This document shows positions 44,259-53,344 of a stretch of DNA of 64,000 nucleotides, piece by piece. Numbering within the stretch: position 1 is the first letter of the stretch; every line of letters starts with the position of its first letter. Origin of the DNA: Pseudomonas sp. Root71 (lineage in GTDB: Bacteria; Pseudomonadota; Gammaproteobacteria; Pseudomonadales; Pseudomonadaceae); assembly GCF_001429045.1 (NCBI RefSeq), contig NZ_LMHY01000028.1, forward strand, positions 171,996-235,995, in the 5' to 3' direction. Made by a program: the position numbers and the translations under genes. The notes beneath the pieces were generated by a model, which saw nothing but the letters and a program-made list of their open reading frames with translations, searched no databases and had not been told where the DNA came from.

Positions 44259-44717
44259 ATGCCTATCGCTGCAAAAGGATGCCGTCTGCGTAAAGCTCGG
44301 GTTTCCGAATCAGGGCGTATCTATCTGCTGACCGCAGTCACTCATCAACGTCGACCGGTGTTCTCAGACGTTCATTTGGGACGTCAGCTTGTCAGTCAAC
44401 TGCGCAGTGCCGATGAAAGCGCCACCGTAAATTCCTTGGCCTGGGTAGTGATGCCGGACCATTTGCATTGGTTGGTCGAACTGAACCAAGGCACATTGGC
44501 CGAGCTTATGTGTCGCATCAAATCCAGAAGCAGCCGGTCGATCAATCTGATGTTGGGAGACTTAGGCCAAGTGTGGCAACGCGGCTACTACGATCGGGCA
44601 CTGCGCAAAGAGGAAGACATCAAAGACGCTGCCCGCTACATCGTTATGAATCCCTTGCGCGCAGGGCTGGTGAAGCGAATTGGGGATTATCCGTTGTGGG
44701 ATGCCATTTGGGTTTGA
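44259..44717 (+). CDS. REP-associated tyrosine transposase (RAYT)
   Basis: This 152-residue Y1/IS200-like transposase has the HUH metal pair in VVMPDHLHWLVEL, a tyrosine-containing catalytic helix and the RAYT C-terminal stretch ARYIVMNPLRAGLVKRIGDY. It is thought to spread REP elements by single-strand cutting. ATG 44259 follows AGAGG; an upstream ATG (44229) would add ten residues. Flanking REP doublets match each other, and the frame is intact, so it may be active. Confidence 0.92.
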   Translation: MPIAAKGCRLRKARVSESGRIYLLTAVTHQRRPVFSDVHLGRQLVSQLRSADESATVNSLAWVVMPDHLHWLVELNQGTLAELMCRIKSRSSRSINLMLGDLGQVWQRGYYDRALRKEEDIKDAARYIVMNPLRAGLVKRIGDYPLWDAIWV

Positions 44718-44725
44718 AGAATCAC

Positions 44726-44803
44726 GATCAAAAGATCGCAGCCTGCGGCAGCTCCTACGGAGAATGCGTCCCCTGTAGGAGCTGCCGCAGGCTGCGATCT
44801 TTT
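44726..44803. repeat. Type-A REP doublet, right of the RAYT
   Basis: Direct repeat of the left doublet, same orientation and one visible difference. It also separates the RAYT from the convergent amidohydrolase gene. Confidence 0.92.
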
Positions 44804-44808
44804 GCCGA

Positions 44809-46077
44809 TCAAGCAGCCAATGCCGCCGAAGCCGCCAGCATCGCCCGCAACAACACCGCACAACCGGCCGCGAGGTCATCCGGCGCGGCGTTTTCGATTT
44901 CGTTGTGGCTGATGCCGCCTTCGCAGGGCACGAAGATCATCCCGGCCGGGCCGAGTTCGGCGAGGAAGATTGCGTCGTGGCCTGCGCCGCTGACGATGTC
45001 CATGTGCGACAGGCCCAGGCCTTGGGCGGCGCCGCGCACGGCTTCGACGCAGCCTTTGTCGAAGTACAGCGGCGGGAAGTCGGCCGTTGGCGTGAGTTCG
45101 AAGGTCAGGCCGTGTTCTTCGCAGGTGGTTTCGATGACTTCGCGCACTTCGGCGATCATCGAGTCCAGGCGCGCCGGTTCCAGGTGCCGGAAGTCCAGGG
45201 TCATGCGCACTTCGCCGGGTATGACGTTGCGCGAGCCGGGATAGGCTTGCAGGCAACCCACGGTGCCGCAGGCATGAGGTTGGTGGCTCAGGGCGGCGCG
45301 ATTGAGCGCACCGACGATTACCGCGGCGCCGACCAGGGCGTCCTTGCGCAGGTGCATCGGGGTCGGGCCGGCGTGGGCTTCGACACCGCGCAACTTGAGG
45401 TCAAACCATTTCTGCCCGAGGGCGCCCATGACCACGCCTATGGTCTTGTGTTCGTCTTCAAGGATCGGGCCTTGCTCGATGTGAGCTTCAAAGTAGGCAC
45501 CGACTTTGTGGCCGCTGACGTTGCGTGGGCCGGCATAGCCAATGGCATTCAGTGCTTCACCCACGGTCACACCCTCGGCATCGACCTTGGCCAGGGTTTC
45601 CTCGAGGGTGAATTTTTCCGCGAACACGCCGGAACCCATCATGCACGGGGCGAAGCGCGAGCCTTCCTCGTTGGTCCAGACCACCACTTCCAGCGGCGCT
45701 TCGGTTTCGATGTTCAGATCATTGAGGGTGCGCAGCACTTCGACGCCCGCCAGCACCCCGAAGCAGCCATCGAACTTGCCGCCGGTGGGCTGGGTGTCGA
45801 TGTGACTGCCGGTCATCACCGGTGGCAGGTCGGGATTGCGCCCGGGACGACGGGCGAAGATATTGCCGACAGCGTCGATGCTGACGGTGCAGCCGGCCTC
45901 CTCACACCACTTGACGAAGATGTCCCGGGCCTGGCGGTCGAGGTCGGTCAGGGCCAGGCGACACACGCCGCCCTTGACCGTGGCGCCGAGCCTGGCCAGT
46001 TCCATGAGCGATTGCCACAGGCGGTCGCGGTTGATGTGCTGATGGCTGGACTGCAGAACGTCTACGGCCGCGTTCAT
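44809..46077 (-). CDS. M20-type amidohydrolase: N-carbamoyl-beta-alanine amidohydrolase or allantoate amidohydrolase
   Basis: This 422-residue M20/hydantoinase-carbamoylase-type enzyme has metal and catalytic landmarks GSHIDTQPTGGKFDG (His, Asp), WTNEEGSRFAP (Glu-Glu) and AHIEQGPILED. In this gene setting (dihydropyrimidinase, PreTA, NCS1) the third step of reductive pyrimidine breakdown, hydrolysis of N-carbamoyl-beta-alanine, is the best fit. The M20 group also contains allantoate amidohydrolases, which cannot be excluded by eye. ATG 46077 follows TGAGGAG. It lies 148 bp downstream of the NCS1 gene on the same strand. Confidence 0.85.
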   Translation of the reverse strand: MNAAVDVLQSSHQHINRDRLWQSLMELARLGATVKGGVCRLALTDLDRQARDIFVKWCEEAGCTVSIDAVGNIFARRPGRNPDLPPVMTGSHIDTQPTGGKFDGCFGVLAGVEVLRTLNDLNIETEAPLEVVVWTNEEGSRFAPCMMGSGVFAEKFTLEETLAKVDAEGVTVGEALNAIGYAGPRNVSGHKVGAYFEAHIEQGPILEDEHKTIGVVMGALGQKWFDLKLRGVEAHAGPTPMHLRKDALVGAAVIVGALNRAALSHQPHACGTVGCLQAYPGSRNVIPGEVRMTLDFRHLEPARLDSMIAEVREVIETTCEEHGLTFELTPTADFPPLYFDKGCVEAVRGAAQGLGLSHMDIVSGAGHDAIFLAELGPAGMIFVPCEGGISHNEIENAAPDDLAAGCAVLLRAMLAASAALAA

Positions 46078-46142
46078 GATGATCTCCTCAGGCTGTTCTT
46101 GTGTGTTTCTTCAGGCAATTTGTTGGTGTTTGTGCGGCCGTC

Positions 46143-46215
46143 TTCGCGAGCAAGCCCGCTCCCACAGGGTTCTCGGGTGTTCACAAGACCTGTGGGAGCG
46201 AGCTTGCTCGCGATG
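46143..46215. repeat. Type-B REP doublet
   Basis: TTCGCGAGCAAGCCCGCTCC and GTGGGAGCGAGCTTGCTCGC form an inverted pair between two genes of the pyrimidine unit. Confidence 0.9.
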
Positions 46216-46225
46216 GGGCCGGTGT

Positions 46226-47710
46226 TCACACCGCAGATTTCGCAACAGACGGGCTGGGCCGCATCACACTCAACCCGTAATAAATAATCCCACCCAGCGC
46301 CGAACCGGTAAACCAGCCATAGCTGTAGAACCAGCTGAACGCATCGCTGCCCAGGGACAACAACGTCAGCACCACCGGCACACCAAACGCGATGAACCCG
46401 CTCCAGTTCCACGCCGGATACACGTCATCGCGATACAGGCCCGCAAGGTCCAGTTGCTGTTTCTTGATCAGGAAATAGTCCACCACCATGATCCCGGCGA
46501 TCGGCCCCAGCAGGCTGGAATAGCCAAGCAACCAGTTGGAATAGACGGTTTCAAGACTGACGTCCGAGACAATCAGGCCCAGTTTTTTCAGCAGCTCATG
46601 GGCCATCAATGCCAACCCGACAAACCCGGTGAGCAATACTGCCTTGGTGCGGTTGATCGCCTTGGGCGCGATGTTCTGGAAGTCATTGGTCGGCGACACG
46701 ATGTTGGCTGCGGTATTGGTCGACAGCGTGGCGATGATGATCAGCGCCATTGCCAGTGCGACCCAAACGGGGCTCTGGATATGGCCGATCAAGGTCACCG
46801 GATCGGACACCGTCACCCCCACCAGTTTCACCGACGCGGCGGTCATCACCACGCCGAGGGACGCGAACAGGAACATGGTCAGCGGCAAACCGATGATCTG
46901 CCCGACGATCTGGTCCTTCTGGCTTTTCGCGTAGCGACTGAAGTCCGGGATGTTCAGTGACAGCGTGGCCCAAAAGCCGACCATCGCCGTCAGCCCGGCG
47001 GCGAAGTAGCTGGCCACGCCGGCGCCTTCGGGACGCTTGGCCGGAATTGCCAGCAATTCGGTCATCGACACGTTGGGCATGGCCCAGACCAACAGGCCTA
47101 CGCCCACCAGCACCAGTAGCGGAGCCGACAGGGTTTCCAGCCATTTGATCGACTCGGCGCCGCGAATCACCACCCACAGGTTCAGCGCCCAGAACACCAT
47201 GAAGCCGATGACCTCGCCGGTGCCGCCCAGGGACTTCCAGCCCTCGAACACCGAGCCGAGGAACAGGTGAATCGCCAGCCCGCCGAACATGGTCTGGATG
47301 CCGAACCAGCCGCACGCCACAAGGGCGCGAATCAGGCACGGAATATTGGAGCCGAGCACGCCGAAGGACGAGCGCAGCAACACCGGAAAGGGAATGCCGT
47401 ACTTGGTGCCGGGAAAGGCGTTAAGCGTCAGGGGAATCAGCACGATGATGTTGGCAAACAGAATCGCCAGCAGCGCTTCACCGACGGACAGGCCGAAGTA
47501 CGCGGTCAGCACGCCACCGAGGGTGTAGGTCGGCACGCAGATCGCCATGCCGACCCACAGCGCGGTGATGTGCCATTTGTTCCAGGTGCGTTCGCGCACC
47601 TTGGTCGGTGCAATGTCGTGGTTGTAACGGGGACTGTCGAGGACATCGCTGCCGGCTTCGAGCTCGAACAAGCCGTCGCGCTCGGTCACTTGCGATCTGA
47701 TCTGTTGCAT
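46226..47710 (-). CDS. NCS1-family nucleobase transporter
   Basis: This membrane protein of 494 residues has about twelve helices. Family landmarks are NKWHITALWVGMAICVPTYT, FGIQTMFGGLAIH and NIPDFSRYAKSQKDQ. It should import uracil, allantoin, hydantoin or a similar compound by cation symport. ATG 47710 follows GTGGAG; an in-frame ATG at 47746 would add twelve residues without a good site. The gene is divergent from the dihydropyrimidinase across an AT-rich control region. Confidence 0.9.
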   Translation of the reverse strand: MQQIRSQVTERDGLFELEAGSDVLDSPRYNHDIAPTKVRERTWNKWHITALWVGMAICVPTYTLGGVLTAYFGLSVGEALLAILFANIIVLIPLTLNAFPGTKYGIPFPVLLRSSFGVLGSNIPCLIRALVACGWFGIQTMFGGLAIHLFLGSVFEGWKSLGGTGEVIGFMVFWALNLWVVIRGAESIKWLETLSAPLLVLVGVGLLVWAMPNVSMTELLAIPAKRPEGAGVASYFAAGLTAMVGFWATLSLNIPDFSRYAKSQKDQIVGQIIGLPLTMFLFASLGVVMTAASVKLVGVTVSDPVTLIGHIQSPVWVALAMALIIIATLSTNTAANIVSPTNDFQNIAPKAINRTKAVLLTGFVGLALMAHELLKKLGLIVSDVSLETVYSNWLLGYSSLLGPIAGIMVVDYFLIKKQQLDLAGLYRDDVYPAWNWSGFIAFGVPVVLTLLSLGSDAFSWFYSYGWFTGSALGGIIYYGLSVMRPSPSVAKSAV

Positions 47711-47995
47711 GGCCGCTCCACTGTTCTTTTGATTATTGTTGCTCATCGGGGGCTGGCGACATCAATAAACGTGCCGTGTACCCCGAATACGCATCGGGCA
47801 GTTCCATAAACACATTGCAACCCACTGATGTTTATCAGTTTTATTCGCTGACTCGACTATTTGTCAGGCCACTCAGGCCGAATGCCAGGCAAGTTGTCGA
47901 AACAGTCAGGACTCAAACTGGTGCATTGATCTTTTTTTCAATGGCTGCGCATCAACCATAGACCATACTCAAACAGCTGATTTCACATAAGAAAT

Positions 47996-48054
47996 CTTGA
48001 CTATTTTTCGATCCTGTCAAGTGCGTCAAAATGGTGAACAGCCTCACCATTTTG
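47996..48054. promoter_or_regulatory. Operator candidates between the NCS1 and dihydropyrimidinase genes
   Basis: Within the 542-bp AT-rich gap 47711-48252 lies a perfect 11-bp inverted repeat, CAAAATGGTGA (48027-48037) and TCACCATTTTG (48044-48054), with a 6-bp centre. Just before it CTTGAC (47996) and GTCAAG (48016) form a second, looser pair. The site is well placed to control both divergent units; the TetR-family protein at 52.6-53.2 kb is the natural candidate to bind it. The rest of the gap shows no gene. Confidence 0.6.
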
Positions 48055-48252
48055 GTGATTCTTAAATTTAATACTTAAATATCAATTAGTTAGTAACAGA
48101 ATAAGCTTATAAAAAATATTCTTGCCGATTCGTAAAACTGCAGCTAGCGTTTAATCCTGACAGCACTGACAGGAATCAATCTGGCCGGGCTGTTTTTTAA
48201 ATAGAACATCTAGAACCGGCATAAGCCGGTCATTGCCTGCGAGGAACTCGGA

Positions 48253-49692
48253 ATGTCTCTGTTGATCCGTGGCGCCACCCTTATTACCCATGATGAAAGT
48301 TATCGCGCCGATGTGTATTGCGCAGACGGCGTGATCAAGGCCATCGGCGAAAATCTCGATGTACCCGCAGGCGCCGAAGTGCTCGACGGCAGCGGCCAAT
48401 ACCTGATGCCCGGCGGCATCGACCCGCACACCCACATGCAACTGCCCTTCATGGGCACAGTGGCCAGCGAAGACTTCTTCAGCGGTACGGCGGCGGGACT
48501 GGCCGGCGGTACCACCTCAATCATCGACTTCGTGATTCCCAACCCGCAGCAATCCTTGCTCGAAGCCTTCCATCAGTGGCGCGGCTGGGCCGAGAAGTCG
48601 GCGTCGGACTACGGCTTTCACGTCGCCATCACCTGGTGGAGCGAACAGGTCCGCGAGGAAATGGCCGAGCTGGTCAGCCAGCACGGCGTCAACAGCTTCA
48701 AGCATTTCATGGCCTACAAGAACGCGATCATGGCCGCCGATGACACCCTGGTGGCGAGTTTCGAACGCTGTCTGGAATTGGGCGCGGTGCCGACCGTTCA
48801 CGCGGAAAACGGTGAACTGGTGTATCACCTGCAACGCAAACTGATGGCCCAGGGCATCACCGGGCCGGAAGCGCATCCCCTGTCGCGTCCTTCCCAGGTT
48901 GAAGGCGAAGCCGCGAGCCGGGCGATCCGCATCGCCGAAACCCTGGGCACGCCGCTGTACCTGGTCCACGTCTCGACCAAGGAAGCCCTGGACGAAATCA
49001 CCTACGCCCGGGGCAAGGGCCAGCCGGTCTACGGCGAAGTGCTGGCCGGGCACCTGCTGCTGGACGACAGCGTCTACCGCGATCCGGACTGGCAAACCGC
49101 CGCCGGTTACGTGATGAGCCCGCCGTTCCGTCCTCGCGGCCATCAAGAGGCGCTCTGGCATGGCCTGCAGTCAGGCAACCTGCACACCACCGCCACCGAT
49201 CACTGCTGCTTCTGCGCCGAGCAAAAAGCCGCTGGCCGCGACGACTTCAGCAAGATCCCCAACGGCACCGCCGGCATCGAAGACCGCATGGCCGTGTTGT
49301 GGGAGGAAGGCGTGAACAGCGGACGCTTTTCGATGCAGCAATTCGTCGCGCTGACCTCCACCAACACAGCGAAGATCTTCAACCTCTACCCACGCAAAGG
49401 CTCGATACGCGTGGGTGCCGATGCCGACCTGGTGCTATGGGACCCGCAAGGCACGCGGACCATTTCCGCCAAGACCCACCATCAGCAGGTGGACTTCAAC
49501 ATCTTCGAAGGCAAGACCGTGCGCGGCGTGCCCAGCCACACCATCAGCCAGGGCCGAGTGGTCTGGGCCGACGGCGACCTGCGGGCCGAGCGTGGCGCCG
49601 GGCGCTACATCGAACGGCCGGCGTACCCGGCGGTGTTTGATTTGCTGAGCAAGCGGGCTGAGTTGCACAAGCCGGTTGCTGTGAAACGCTGA
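48253..49692 (+). CDS. hydA: Dihydropyrimidinase (D-hydantoinase)
   Basis: This 479-residue amidohydrolase opens the ring of dihydrouracil and dihydrothymine. The metal site is visible in GGIDPHTHMQLP (HxH), SFKHFMAYKNAI (the lysine expected to be carboxylated), VHAENGEL (His), LVHVSTKEAL (His) and TATDHCCFC (Asp). A GAGGAA site precedes ATG 48253. The gene heads the plus-strand pyrimidine unit with preT and preA and is divergent from NCS1. Confidence 0.93.
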   Translation: MSLLIRGATLITHDESYRADVYCADGVIKAIGENLDVPAGAEVLDGSGQYLMPGGIDPHTHMQLPFMGTVASEDFFSGTAAGLAGGTTSIIDFVIPNPQQSLLEAFHQWRGWAEKSASDYGFHVAITWWSEQVREEMAELVSQHGVNSFKHFMAYKNAIMAADDTLVASFERCLELGAVPTVHAENGELVYHLQRKLMAQGITGPEAHPLSRPSQVEGEAASRAIRIAETLGTPLYLVHVSTKEALDEITYARGKGQPVYGEVLAGHLLLDDSVYRDPDWQTAAGYVMSPPFRPRGHQEALWHGLQSGNLHTTATDHCCFCAEQKAAGRDDFSKIPNGTAGIEDRMAVLWEEGVNSGRFSMQQFVALTSTNTAKIFNLYPRKGSIRVGADADLVLWDPQGTRTISAKTHHQQVDFNIFEGKTVRGVPSHTISQGRVVWADGDLRAERGAGRYIERPAYPAVFDLLSKRAELHKPVAVKR

Positions 49693-49708
49693 GAACGACC
49701 CATCCCTC

Positions 49709-49793
49709 TGTAGGAGCTGCCGAAGGCTGCGATCTTTTGACTTTGATCTAAAAAAGCAAAATCAAAAGATCGCAGCCTTCGGCAGCTCCTACG
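49709..49793. repeat. Type-A REP doublet
   Basis: TGTAGGAGCTGCCGAAGGC and GCAGCCTTCGGCAGCTCC form an inverted pair between the dihydropyrimidinase and preT genes. Confidence 0.92.
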
Positions 49794-49864
49794 GGGGGGA
49801 CTGAGCAAGATTCAAATAATGCCCATTCAGAGGCAGCACCTCAAATAACCGTGAGGCCAAAACC

Positions 49865-51232
49865 GTGATCAAGACCCTGGACCACCTCCCGCATCCCCAA
49901 GAGAATGCGGCCGCCCTCGCCGGCCACTTCACCGATCTGGCGCCGCCGCTCAACGAGCGCCAGGCGCACCTGGAAGCCTCGCGCTGCCTGTATTGCTACG
50001 ACGCGCCCTGCGTGAATGCCTGTCCGAGCGAAATCGACATTCCCTCGTTCATCCGCAACATTGCGCAGGACAACGTGCAAGGCGCCGCGCAGAAAATCCT
50101 CTCGGCCAACATCCTCGGCGGCAGTTGCGCCCGGGTGTGCCCGACGGAAATTCTTTGCCAGCAAGCCTGCGTGCGCAACAACGCTCACGAATGCGCGCCG
50201 GTCATGATCGGCCTGTTGCAACGCTACGCCGTGGACAACGCCCACTTCAGCACGCACCCGTTCCAGCGTGCTGCCGCCACCGGCAAACGCATCGCCGTGG
50301 TCGGTGCCGGTCCGGCCGGTTTGTCCTGCGCCCACCGCAGCGCCATGCACGGGCATGACGTGGTGATCTTCGAGGCGCGGGAGAAGGCTGGCGGCCTCAA
50401 CGAGTACGGGATCGCCAAATACAAACTGGTGGATGACTACGCGCAAAAGGAACTTGAGTTCCTGTTGCAGATTGGCGGGATCGAAATCCGCCACGGGCAA
50501 AAACTCGGGGACAACCTGACCCTCAGCGAACTGCACCAACAGTTCGACGCGGTGTTCCTCGGCCTCGGGCTCGATGCCAGCAAACAACTGGGCCTGGCCC
50601 ACGAAGACGCGCCCGGCCTGCTCGCCGCCACCGATTACATTCGCGAACTGCGCCAGGCCGATGACCTGAGCCAACTGCCCCTGGCCGACCACTGCATTGT
50701 CCTAGGCGCGGGCAACACCGCCATCGACATGGCGGTGCAAATGGCCCGCCTCGGTGCCCACGATGTGAATCTGGTGTATCGCCGTGGCGTCGAGGACATG
50801 GGGGCCACCCATCACGAACAGGAGATTGCCAAGGCCAATCAGGTGCGGCTGATGACCTGGGCACAACCCGAAGAAGTGCTGCTCGATGACCAGGGCCGCG
50901 TGCGCGGCATGCGTTTCGCCCGCACTCATCTGCTGGAAGGTCGCCTGCAAACCACCGGTGAAACCTTCGAACTGGCCGCCGACGCGATCTTCAAAGCCAT
51001 CGGCCAGGCCTTCGACGGCAGCGCCCTCAGCGATCCGCTGGCCCGGGAACTCAAGCGTCAGGGCGAGCGCATCGAAGTCGATGAAAACCTGCGCACCAGC
51101 ATCCCCGGCGTGTATGCCGGCGGTGACTGCACCAGCCTCGATCAAGACCTCACCGTGCAAGCCGTGCAGCATGGCAAGCGCGCCGCCGAGGCGATCAATG
51201 CTCAACTGATGCTCAACGTGGAGGCTGCGTAA
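49865..51232 (+). CDS. preT: Dihydropyrimidine dehydrogenase subunit PreT
   Basis: This 455-residue flavoprotein passes electrons from NAD(P)H to PreA. N-terminal cysteine groups (ASRCLYCYDAPCVNACP, GGSCARVCPTEILCQQACV) hold two [4Fe-4S] clusters. The FAD site is AVVGAGPAGLSCA, and the nucleotide site is VLGAGNTAIDMAVQMA. The layout equals the N-terminal half of animal dihydropyrimidine dehydrogenase. The start is GTG 49865 behind GAGG. PreA starts at the base after its stop. Confidence 0.94.
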   Translation: MIKTLDHLPHPQENAAALAGHFTDLAPPLNERQAHLEASRCLYCYDAPCVNACPSEIDIPSFIRNIAQDNVQGAAQKILSANILGGSCARVCPTEILCQQACVRNNAHECAPVMIGLLQRYAVDNAHFSTHPFQRAAATGKRIAVVGAGPAGLSCAHRSAMHGHDVVIFEAREKAGGLNEYGIAKYKLVDDYAQKELEFLLQIGGIEIRHGQKLGDNLTLSELHQQFDAVFLGLGLDASKQLGLAHEDAPGLLAATDYIRELRQADDLSQLPLADHCIVLGAGNTAIDMAVQMARLGAHDVNLVYRRGVEDMGATHHEQEIAKANQVRLMTWAQPEEVLLDDQGRVRGMRFARTHLLEGRLQTTGETFELAADAIFKAIGQAFDGSALSDPLARELKRQGERIEVDENLRTSIPGVYAGGDCTSLDQDLTVQAVQHGKRAAEAINAQLMLNVEAA

Positions 51233-52507
51233 ATGGCCGATCTGTCGATTGTCTTCGCCGGCATCAAAGCACCCAATCCATTCTGGCTGGCCTCCGCGCC
51301 GCCGACCGACAAGGCCTACAACGTGGTCCGCGCCTTCGAGGCCGGCTGGGGCGGCGTGGTCTGGAAAACCCTGGGTGAGGACCCGGCGGCGGTGAACGTG
51401 TCGTCGCGCTACTCGGCGCACTTCGGGGCTAACCGGGAGGTACTGGGCTTTAACAACATCGAGTTGATCACTGACCGCTCGCTGGAGATCAACCTGCGGG
51501 AAATCACCCAGGTCAAAAAGGACTGGCCGGACCGCGCGCTGATTGTGTCCTTGATGGTGCCTTGCGTCGAAGAGTCCTGGAAACACATCCTCCCACTGGT
51601 GGAAGCCACCGGCGCCGACGGCATCGAGCTGAACTTCGGTTGCCCCCACGGCATGCCGGAGCGCGGCATGGGCGCAGCGGTCGGCCAGGTGCCGGAATAC
51701 GTGGAACAGGTCACCCGCTGGTGCAAGACGTATTGCTCGTTGCCGGTGATCGTCAAGCTCACGCCAAACATCACCGACATCCGCGTCGCCGCCCGTGCCG
51801 CCCACCGAGGCGGTGCCGATGCGGTGTCGTTGATCAACACCATCAATTCGATCACCAGCGTCAACCTCGAACGCATGGTCGCCAACCCCATGGTCGGCAA
51901 CCAAAGCACCCACGGCGGTTACTGCGGCTCGGCGGTCAAGCCGATTGCCTTGAACATGGTCGCCGAAATCGCCCGCGACCCGCAGACCCAGGGCCTGCCG
52001 ATCAGCGGCATCGGCGGTATCGGCAACTGGCGCGACGCCGCGGAATTCATCGCCCTGGGCAGTGGCTCGGTGCAGGTGTGCACGGCAGCGATGTTGCATG
52101 GTTTCCGGATTGTCGAAGAGATGAAGGACGGTTTGTCACGCTGGATGGACAGTCAGGGCTATGCCAGCATTTCGGAGTTTTCCGGCCGCGCGGTGGCCAA
52201 CACCACAGACTGGAAGTACCTGGACATCAACTACCAGGTGATCGCGAAAATCGATCAGGAGGCGTGTATTGGTTGCGGTCGTTGCCATATCGCGTGTGAG
52301 GACACCTCGCACCAGGCCGTGGCCAGCCTCAAGCAAGCGGACGGCACCCACAAGTATCAAGTGATCGATGAGGAGTGCGTAGGCTGCAACCTGTGCCAGA
52401 TCACCTGCCCGGTACAGGACTGCATCGAGATGGTGCCGGTGGAGACCGGCAAGCCGTTCCTGGACTGGAATCATGATCCGAGGAATCCGTATCACGTCGT
52501 GGTTTGA
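51233..52507 (+). CDS. preA: Dihydropyrimidine dehydrogenase subunit PreA
   Basis: This 424-residue FMN barrel reduces uracil and thymine. The catalytic cysteine lies in FGCPHGMPERGMG, substrate and FMN sites are near KLTPNI and GGYCGSAVKPIAL, and the C terminus carries two [4Fe-4S] motifs (CIGCGRCHIACEDT, CVGCNLCQITCP). Together with PreT, dihydropyrimidinase and the M20 amidohydrolase it gives the full reductive route to beta-alanine or beta-aminoisobutyrate. Confidence 0.95.
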   Translation: MADLSIVFAGIKAPNPFWLASAPPTDKAYNVVRAFEAGWGGVVWKTLGEDPAAVNVSSRYSAHFGANREVLGFNNIELITDRSLEINLREITQVKKDWPDRALIVSLMVPCVEESWKHILPLVEATGADGIELNFGCPHGMPERGMGAAVGQVPEYVEQVTRWCKTYCSLPVIVKLTPNITDIRVAARAAHRGGADAVSLINTINSITSVNLERMVANPMVGNQSTHGGYCGSAVKPIALNMVAEIARDPQTQGLPISGIGGIGNWRDAAEFIALGSGSVQVCTAAMLHGFRIVEEMKDGLSRWMDSQGYASISEFSGRAVANTTDWKYLDINYQVIAKIDQEACIGCGRCHIACEDTSHQAVASLKQADGTHKYQVIDEECVGCNLCQITCPVQDCIEMVPVETGKPFLDWNHDPRNPYHVVV

Positions 52508-52513
52508 ATTATA

Positions 52514-52594
52514 AGATCAAAAGATCGCAGCCTTCGGCAGCTCCTACAGGGGACGCATTTCTTTGTAGGAGCTGCCGAAGGCTGCGATCTTTTC
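52514..52594. repeat. Type-A REP doublet
   Basis: AAGATCGCAGCCTTCGGCAGC and GTAGGAGCTGCCGAAGGC form an inverted pair between the convergent preA and TetR genes. Confidence 0.92.
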
Positions 52595-52607
52595 TGCCTG
52601 TAAGATC

Positions 52608-53228
52608 TCAAGGCTCCAACCCGATCCCCCGCAAAATCACACTGGTCACCGTCTGCACCGCCTTTTCGAACTGCATGTCCGACAGCGGCTGATGATCGTT
52701 GAGAATGTTCACCTGGTGATCGAAGTCGGCGTAGTGCTGGGTCGAGGCCCAGATCATGTACAGCAGGCTCGAGGGTTCCACCGGCAGGATGCGTTTGTCG
52801 TCCACCCACTGGCGGATTTTCGCTTCCTTCATCTTGGCCCAGTCGTACAGGCTCGCATCCAGCGCTTCGCCGAGGGTCGGCGCGCCATGGATGATTTCGT
52901 TGGCCCAGACTTTCGAACCGTACGGCCGGCTGCGGGAATGGTTCATCTTGGCGCGGATGTAGCTGCTGAGCACCACACGCGGGTCATCGAACATCTCGAA
53001 GCACAGCGCGTCCTGCTTCCAGACTTCCAGCAAGTCGAACAGCACGGCGCTGTACAACTCGGTCTTGGTGCTGAAGTAGTAGTGCAGGTTGGAACGCGGC
53101 AGTTGCACTTCAGCGGCGATGTCGGCCATGGCGGTGCTGCCGAAGCCCTTTTCAGCGAAGACTTTTTCCGCCCCCAGCAGGATTTTTTCGACGTTACTGC
53201 GACGTATCTCGATCTTGTGATTGCCCAT
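52608..53228 (-). CDS. TetR-family regulator of the RutR type
   Basis: The 206-residue product has an N-terminal helix-turn-helix (EKILLGAEKVFAEKGFGSTA, LPRSNLHYYFSTKTELY) and a C-terminal domain typical of RutR-type proteins, which sense uracil or thymine in known cases. ATG 53228 follows a GGGGAT stretch; an in-frame GTG lies upstream. It closes the pyrimidine region and is the best candidate to act at the 48.0-kb operator. It is divergent from the OprD porin gene. Confidence 0.88.
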   Translation of the reverse strand: MGNHKIEIRRSNVEKILLGAEKVFAEKGFGSTAMADIAAEVQLPRSNLHYYFSTKTELYSAVLFDLLEVWKQDALCFEMFDDPRVVLSSYIRAKMNHSRSRPYGSKVWANEIIHGAPTLGEALDASLYDWAKMKEAKIRQWVDDKRILPVEPSSLLYMIWASTQHYADFDHQVNILNDHQPLSDMQFEKAVQTVTSVILRGIGLEP

Positions 53229-53344
53229 GCGGATCCCCGACCCCAACGTTGAGCAAGACTAGCATCCGCTCTAGCTCGCGGCGACAGAGTCAAACCAAAC
53301 ATTTCACTCCCCATCTGCCAGACAGGTCATCGTATAACTTCCGA

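Larger units (their letters stand above)
44086..44803 (+). mobile_element. REP-RAYT unit (transposase between two near-identical REP doublets)
   Basis: A REP-associated tyrosine transposase gene lies between two type-A REP doublets (44086-44163 and 44726-44803). The doublets are in the same orientation and differ, by eye, at one base (ATGCATCCCC against ATGCGTCCCC). This is the layout of a REPtron. It sits between xdhC and the minus-strand amidohydrolase. Confidence 0.88.

Noticed and set aside
44468..45244. 258-codon plus-strand frame after the RAYT
   Set aside because: It runs out of frame through the RAYT, the REP doublet and the reverse of the M20 amidohydrolase, with no own domain.
47711..48252. 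Canonical E. coli RutR box in the pyrimidine control region
   Set aside because: The TTGACCA-N2-TGGTCAA pattern is absent; only the different 11-bp inverted repeat is present.
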